From: SZUA-217 sp034658975
GTDB lineage: Bacteria; Actinomycetota; Acidimicrobiia; Spongiisociales; ZC4RG35
Assembly (NCBI GenBank): GCA_034658975.1
Contig: JAYEGJ010000123.1
Coordinates: forward strand, 1 to 27,038
DNA: 27,038 bases
Direction: 5' to 3'
The notes beneath the pieces are model-generated. The model was given only the letters and a program-made list of their open reading frames with translations. It did not search any database and was not told the origin of the DNA. Positions within the stretch are counted from its first letter, which is position 1. The number at the start of each line of letters is the position of its first letter. This document shows positions 23,733 to 27,038 of this stretch, piece after piece. A program made the translations under genes and the position numbers.

Positions 23733-24674
23733 CTACGCGCTCTCGATCGGTCTGTGTTCAGTCGGGTTTGGGGGCTCCACTCGACCACGAACCGAGAGGT
23801 AGGAATGCCAGATGACTCTCGCTGCCACTGCCCGAGCCGGCCTCCATGGTTCTGCGATGATCTCGAGTTCCTCCTCGTCGGGGATTGAGCTCAATCCGAC
23901 CACCTCGGCCGCTCCCACCTGGAGAGCGCGGTCACCGACAGGCCACATGTCTGGGATCCTGAGCGCCGAGAGCAGGTAGGCGTCCGCGGTCCATGGCCCG
24001 ATTCCCTTCAGGGAGAGAAGCCGTTCCCTCGCCACCGGCCACGGTTCGTCTCCAAGGGCGTCGGTGTCGAACTCGCCAGACAGCTCCTTTTCAGCGAGGC
24101 CCATCAGGTAGCCGGCCTTCTGGCGGGTTGTCCCTGCCGATCGCATCCCATCCAGGCCCAGGGCGGCAATCGTCTCCGGCGTCACTCCGCGAGCGGCGTC
24201 GCTGAGCCGCCGGTAGACCGCGGCGCCAGACTCGAGTGAGACCTGTTGTTCGAGGATGAGGAGCGTCAGACATGCGAAACCCGGGCTGCGGTTCCAGAAG
24301 TCGGGCACGCCATGCGAATCGATCGCTTGAGCCAGGGATTCGTCTTCCTCGCCAAGCATTGCACAGGCCTCGGCGAAGGTCGCGGCGTCGAGATATTCGA
24401 CAACCGTCATTGCTGTCTCGACCTCGATCGGACCGAGAGTCCGACTGTCCGCCATCGTCGCATCGGCGTTGTCGGAGAGAACCCAGATCTGGCCGGAGCC
24501 AAGCGGTTCAGGTGGAGCTGCGGACCTCTTCACCATCCAGAAGTCGTCACGGATCGGGTGCGGGAACACGACCATCTCACCAACCACTGGTCGGCGAGAG
24601 TCTGTTGCCAGGATCTCCTGGCCCGGGCTCAGGGCTGGGCGCATGGAGTCTTCGGCGACCTTGAATCGTGTCAT
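23733..24674 (-). CDS. SodX-type NiSOD maturation protease fused to an AlkA-like DNA glycosylase
   Basis: 313 residues in one uninterrupted frame. Residues 1-90 resemble SodX, the S24/S26 signal-peptidase-like protease that trims the NiSOD precursor: the Ser10 nucleophile in 'EDSMRPALSPG', 'VVGEMVVFPHP', the Lys49 general base in 'MVKRSA' and the closing 'WVLSDNADATMADSRTLGP'. Residues 96-300 form an HhH-GPD glycosylase of the AlkA/3-methyladenine type: 'FWNRSPGFACLTLLILEQQV', the helix-hairpin-helix 'LKGIGPWTADAYLL' (222-235) and catalytic Asp248 in 'WPVGDRAL'. Both active sites look intact and no stop separates them. An ATG at codon 89 could allow separate translation of the glycosylase. 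ATG 24680 is a second possible start. The gene is divergent from sodN across 57 bp. A sequencing indel that removed a stop is the main alternative to a true fusion. Confidence 0.8.
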   Translation of the reverse strand: MTRFKVAEDSMRPALSPGQEILATDSRRPVVGEMVVFPHPIRDDFWMVKRSAAPPEPLGSGQIWVLSDNADATMADSRTLGPIEVETAMTVVEYLDAATFAEACAMLGEEDESLAQAIDSHGVPDFWNRSPGFACLTLLILEQQVSLESGAAVYRRLSDAARGVTPETIAALGLDGMRSAGTTRQKAGYLMGLAEKELSGEFDTDALGDEPWPVARERLLSLKGIGPWTADAYLLSALRIPDMWPVGDRALQVGAAEVVGLSSIPDEEELEIIAEPWRPARAVAARVIWHSYLSVRGRVEPPNPTEHRPIESA

Positions 24675-24731
24675 CGGCATCTTCGGCTTGGGAGTATGGT
24701 CAATTTCTGCAGACAGCTTCGAAGGAGACCC
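24675..24731. promoter_or_regulatory. Divergent sodX/sodN control region
   Basis: The 57-bp space between the two start codons must hold both promoters. A weak -10 for sodN may be TATGGT (24695-24700), without a clear -35. AAGGAG before sodN is its ribosome site (spacing 4). A CTGCAG palindrome lies at the middle. I see no TTGCAA repeats of the type reported for Nur, so nickel control is not shown. Confidence 0.4.
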
Positions 24732-25139
24732 ATGCGTCATGTGACCACCGCCCACGCCCATTGCGACCTCTACTGCGGCGTATACGACCCTGCCCAGGCC
24801 AAGATCGAGGCCCTCTCGGTGCTGAAGATCGCCCAGAAGTATCAGGACTCCGACGATGAGGTTTTCAGGGCCAGGGCCCTTCAACTCAAGGAAAGCCAAG
24901 CCGAGGAGGTCAAGCACCACCTGATGGTCCTCTGGGCCGATTTCTTCACCGCGGAGCACCGTGCTCAGTTCTCGAACCTGGACGATCTCTTCTGGCGGGC
25001 CATCCACCAGGCCGGCGATGCCAAGAAGTCGGCTGACCCGGCCGAAGGTCAGAAGCTCATTGACCTCATCGACGAGATCAGTGACATCTTCTGGCAGACG
25101 GAGAAGGCGAAGGGGATGGGGGTCTATCCGCCGAGCTAG
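24732..25139 (+). CDS. sodN: Nickel superoxide dismutase
   Basis: 135 residues. NiSOD converts superoxide to hydrogen peroxide and oxygen using nickel held by the first residues of the mature protein. The precursor has a short leader (MRHVTTAHA) cut before His10, giving a mature N-terminus HCDLYCGVYDPAQAKIEA. His10, Cys11 and Cys15 would bind nickel, and Tyr18 is the conserved active-site tyrosine. The position normally filled by Pro (fifth mature residue) is Tyr14 here. The rest follows the family: 'HHLMVLWADFF' and the closing 'IDEISDIFWQTEKAKG'. The maturation protease is encoded divergently next door. The 3' end overlaps the end of the PGPGW gene by 4 nt. Confidence 0.95.
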   Translation: MRHVTTAHAHCDLYCGVYDPAQAKIEALSVLKIAQKYQDSDDEVFRARALQLKESQAEEVKHHLMVLWADFFTAEHRAQFSNLDDLFWRAIHQAGDAKKSADPAEGQKLIDLIDEISDIFWQTEKAKGMGVYPPS

Positions 25140-25345
25140 TCGGGCTCGCTCCCGGAGTTCGCGGCATCGTCCTTGCTGAACCTCGCCTTGATCCAGTCGG
25201 CAAGGCGTTCCACAGCGGGGATGTGCTTTGAGAGAAGGGCGAGTCCGGCGAGGATCGTCAGGATCCCCGGCCCCGGCAGCACCAGCAGGAAGATGCCGAC
25301 GATGACGAGTCCGACGCCTGCGCTTATTCGTACGATGCGGCCCAC
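25136..25345 (-). CDS. Small PGPGW-type membrane protein
   Basis: 69 residues. A hydrophobic region (about 5-40, 'ISAGVGLVIVGIFLLVLPGP', then 'GILTILAGLALLS') holds one or two membrane segments with a central PGPG, the hallmark of the 'PGPGW' family of small membrane proteins. A basic amphipathic helix (AVERLADWIKARFSK) and an acidic tail follow. The function is unknown. The GTG start at 25345 lies 15 nt after metG on the same strand, so it is probably co-transcribed with metG. Confidence 0.8.
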   Translation of the reverse strand: MGRIVRISAGVGLVIVGIFLLVLPGPGILTILAGLALLSKHIPAVERLADWIKARFSKDDAANSGSEPD

Positions 25346-25360
25346 GCTCTGAATCCTATT

Positions 25361-26995
25361 TCAATCGAGGGTGTCGGCGTCGAGTTTGGTGAACAGCGGC
25401 TTGACCTCGCCGAGAGTGGTGCCGCCGGGCACTCTCGGGACTTTCCAGCCGTCGAGGTCGGGACCGATGCCCAGCATCTTTCCAATCCGTTCCGAGGAGA
25501 ACGGCAGATACGGGGAGAGGGCGACCCGTATCGCTGAGATCGCCTGGATCGCCGTCCACAGGATCGTTCCGGCTCGAGCCGGATCTTCCTTGATGGCCTT
25601 CCACGGCTCGGTCGCATTGAGATAGGCGTTCACTTCCCCGGCGGCGTCCAGGGCCGCACGTAGGCCGGCGCGCAATTCCACGGCCTCGATGTATGACCCG
25701 ACTCGGTCCAGAGTGGCGGGGCAGAGGTCGAGGATTGCCTGGTCCTCGGCGGTCAGGGTTCCGGGCTCCGGCACCTCTCCGTCGAAGTTGCGGTCGCTCA
25801 TGGAGAGGACCCGGTTGACCAGGTTGCCCCAGGTGGCGACGAGTTCCTCGTTGACCCTGCGGATGATCTCGTCGTCGCTGAAGTCGGTGTCGTTTTGCTC
25901 CGGAAAGGCTGCAGCGATCGCATACCGGAGGGCATCAGGCTGAAGACGGTCGGCATACCAGCCAATCGAACGGCCAACACCGCGGCTCACCGAGGCCTTG
26001 TCTCCCTTGAAGGTCAGGTATTGGTTGGCGGGGACGTCAGTGGGCAGGTTCAGGTCGCCCCGCCCCATCAGCATGGCTGGCCAGATCACAGCGTGGAATG
26101 GGATGTTGTCCTTCCCGACGAAGTAGTACGACTCGGCTTCGGGGTCCTGCCACCACTTCTTCCAGGCGTCGGGGTCATCGGTGGTCGAGGCCCACTCGAT
26201 GGCCGCAGAGAGGTAACCGATGACGGCGTCGAACCAGACGTAGATCTTCTTGCCGGGGCCAAGATCGTCGACCGGTATGTCGACACCCCAGTCGATATCG
26301 CGGGTTATCGCCCGAACCGGCATGTCTTCGACCATGCCGAGCGCCCAGTTCTTGACGTGTTTTCGCCAAGTTGTCTGGCCCTCCAACCACTCTCGGAGGC
26401 GCTCGGTAAACGCAGGAAGGTTGAGGAAGAAGTGCTCTGTTTCGCGCCGCTCCGGGGTGGCACCGCTCAGCTTCGAGCGGGGGTTAATGAGATCTATCGG
26501 ATCTAGTGTTCGTCCGCAGTTGTCACACTGATCACCCCTTGCATCTTGGTATCCGCAATGGGGACATTCGCCTTCGACATAGCGGTCGGGGAGGAATCTG
26601 GAGGCCTCCGGATCGAAGAACTGCTCAGACGACCCTTTCGTCACATAGCCGTTGTCGAGCAACCGGAGAAAGAAATCCTGAGTGACCTTCTTGTGGTTGT
26701 CCGTCATTGTTGTGGTGAAGAGGTCGAAGCTGATGCCGAGACGGTCCCAATAGCCAAGGAACTCCGGGTGATATTTCTCCACCACCTCCTGAGGTGTGAC
26801 GCCGAGCTCCTCTGCTTTGACGGTGATCGGGGTCCCGTTGGCGTCCGACCCCGAGACCATCAGGACTTCGTTGCCGGCGAGACGGTGGTATCGGGCAAAG
26901 ACGTCCGGGGGCAGGTACGCACCCGCCAGATGCCCTAGGTGGCGGGGTCCTGAGGCATATGGCCAGGCAACAGCGACGAGGATGCGACGACTCAT
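25361..26995 (-). CDS. metG: Methionyl-tRNA synthetase
   Basis: 544 residues. It charges methionine onto tRNA-Met in the cytoplasm. The class I HIGH motif is HLGH (19-22), and the zinc knuckle is formed by Cys144, Cys147, Cys157 and Cys160. The KMSKS loop is replaced by K333-A-S-V-S337-R-G. The connective domain, 'WGNLVNRVLSMSDRNFDGEV' and the helical anticodon domain are present, and there is no C-terminal tRNA-binding (EMAP-like) domain, which gives the shorter form. The ATG at 26995 is 43 nt from the window edge; 26996-27038 shows only non-coding sequence. Confidence 0.95.
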   Translation of the reverse strand: MSRRILVAVAWPYASGPRHLGHLAGAYLPPDVFARYHRLAGNEVLMVSGSDANGTPITVKAEELGVTPQEVVEKYHPEFLGYWDRLGISFDLFTTTMTDNHKKVTQDFFLRLLDNGYVTKGSSEQFFDPEASRFLPDRYVEGECPHCGYQDARGDQCDNCGRTLDPIDLINPRSKLSGATPERRETEHFFLNLPAFTERLREWLEGQTTWRKHVKNWALGMVEDMPVRAITRDIDWGVDIPVDDLGPGKKIYVWFDAVIGYLSAAIEWASTTDDPDAWKKWWQDPEAESYYFVGKDNIPFHAVIWPAMLMGRGDLNLPTDVPANQYLTFKGDKASVSRGVGRSIGWYADRLQPDALRYAIAAAFPEQNDTDFSDDEIIRRVNEELVATWGNLVNRVLSMSDRNFDGEVPEPGTLTAEDQAILDLCPATLDRVGSYIEAVELRAGLRAALDAAGEVNAYLNATEPWKAIKEDPARAGTILWTAIQAISAIRVALSPYLPFSSERIGKMLGIGPDLDGWKVPRVPGGTTLGEVKPLFTKLDADTLD

Positions 26996-27038
26996 GAGCG
27001 GGGAGCGTAGATCGTCCGGGGGAAGAGGGATAGGCGGG

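Noticed and set aside
24246..24731. Long upstream extension of the sodN frame
   Set aside because: It is antisense to the SodX-glycosylase gene, and NiSOD needs a short leader; ATG 24732 has its own ribosome site.
24675..24731. Nur-type nickel operator between sodX and sodN
   Set aside because: No pair of TTGCAA-like half-sites is present; only a CTGCAG palindrome is seen, which is too short to count.
26503..26508. Another CTAGTG that could mark a third palindromic element
   Set aside because: It lies inside metG, with no inverted partner at about 166 bp and no shared internal blocks.

Overview
This is a high-GC chromosomal window from an actinomycete-type bacterium. It carries a deazaflavin/F420-type split-barrel oxidoreductase, an actinobacterial-style KorAB 2-oxoacid:ferredoxin oxidoreductase, nickel superoxide dismutase with a dedicated maturation protease, an ABC-F ATPase, many GTG/TTG starts and many 4-nt stop/start overlaps. 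The mix suggests a non-streptomycete lineage such as Acidimicrobiia. That placement is inferred from gene content, not from a marker tree. No phage, IS transposase, CRISPR array, rRNA or tRNA gene was found.

Layout. 1-1.2 kb: end of an upstream gene (possibly ATP synthase epsilon), a deazaflavin-dependent oxidoreductase and a convergent SRPBCC protein. 1.2-5.0 kb: an ABC-F ATPase, a coupled minus-strand pair (cytidylate kinase-like protein plus a small antitoxin-like regulator) and a lipoprotein. 5.0-9.25 kb: a complete phenylacetyl-CoA epoxidase operon paaABCDE, closed by a TetR regulator. A palindromic operator immediately before paaA matches the PaaR consensus I recall from Thermus. 9.3-14 kb: a SulP transporter coupled to an AI-2E-family permease, facing a second SulP transporter. 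14-15.3 kb: a membrane-anchored Ig/BACON-like protein, bracketed by two related 167/166-bp palindromic elements that both end in CTAG. 15.4-20.8 kb: argG-argH (plus), convergent with korA-korB (minus). 20.9-23.8 kb (minus): amidase, DUF3048 lipoprotein and a tandem-ACT protein. 23.7-25.3 kb: divergent sodN and a sodX homologue whose reading frame continues into a complete AlkA-like DNA glycosylase, then a small PGPGW membrane protein. 25.4-27.0 kb: metG (minus).

How the genes work together. The paa genes encode the epoxidase that activates phenylacetyl-CoA, its electron-transfer reductase and a probable repressor. The ring-opening and beta-oxidation enzymes are not in the window. sodX and sodN form a nickel-dependent superoxide defence unit, with base-excision repair apparently fused to the protease. 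argGH completes arginine synthesis. korAB links 2-oxoglutarate (or a related 2-oxoacid) to ferredoxin.

Most worth a second look: the paired palindromic elements and the way their ends supply a stop and a start codon; the SodX-glycosylase fusion; the Pro-to-Tyr change in the NiSOD nickel hook; and the PaaR-type operator with a related palindrome at the far end of the operon. Assignments come from reading protein motifs by eye; no database search was run.
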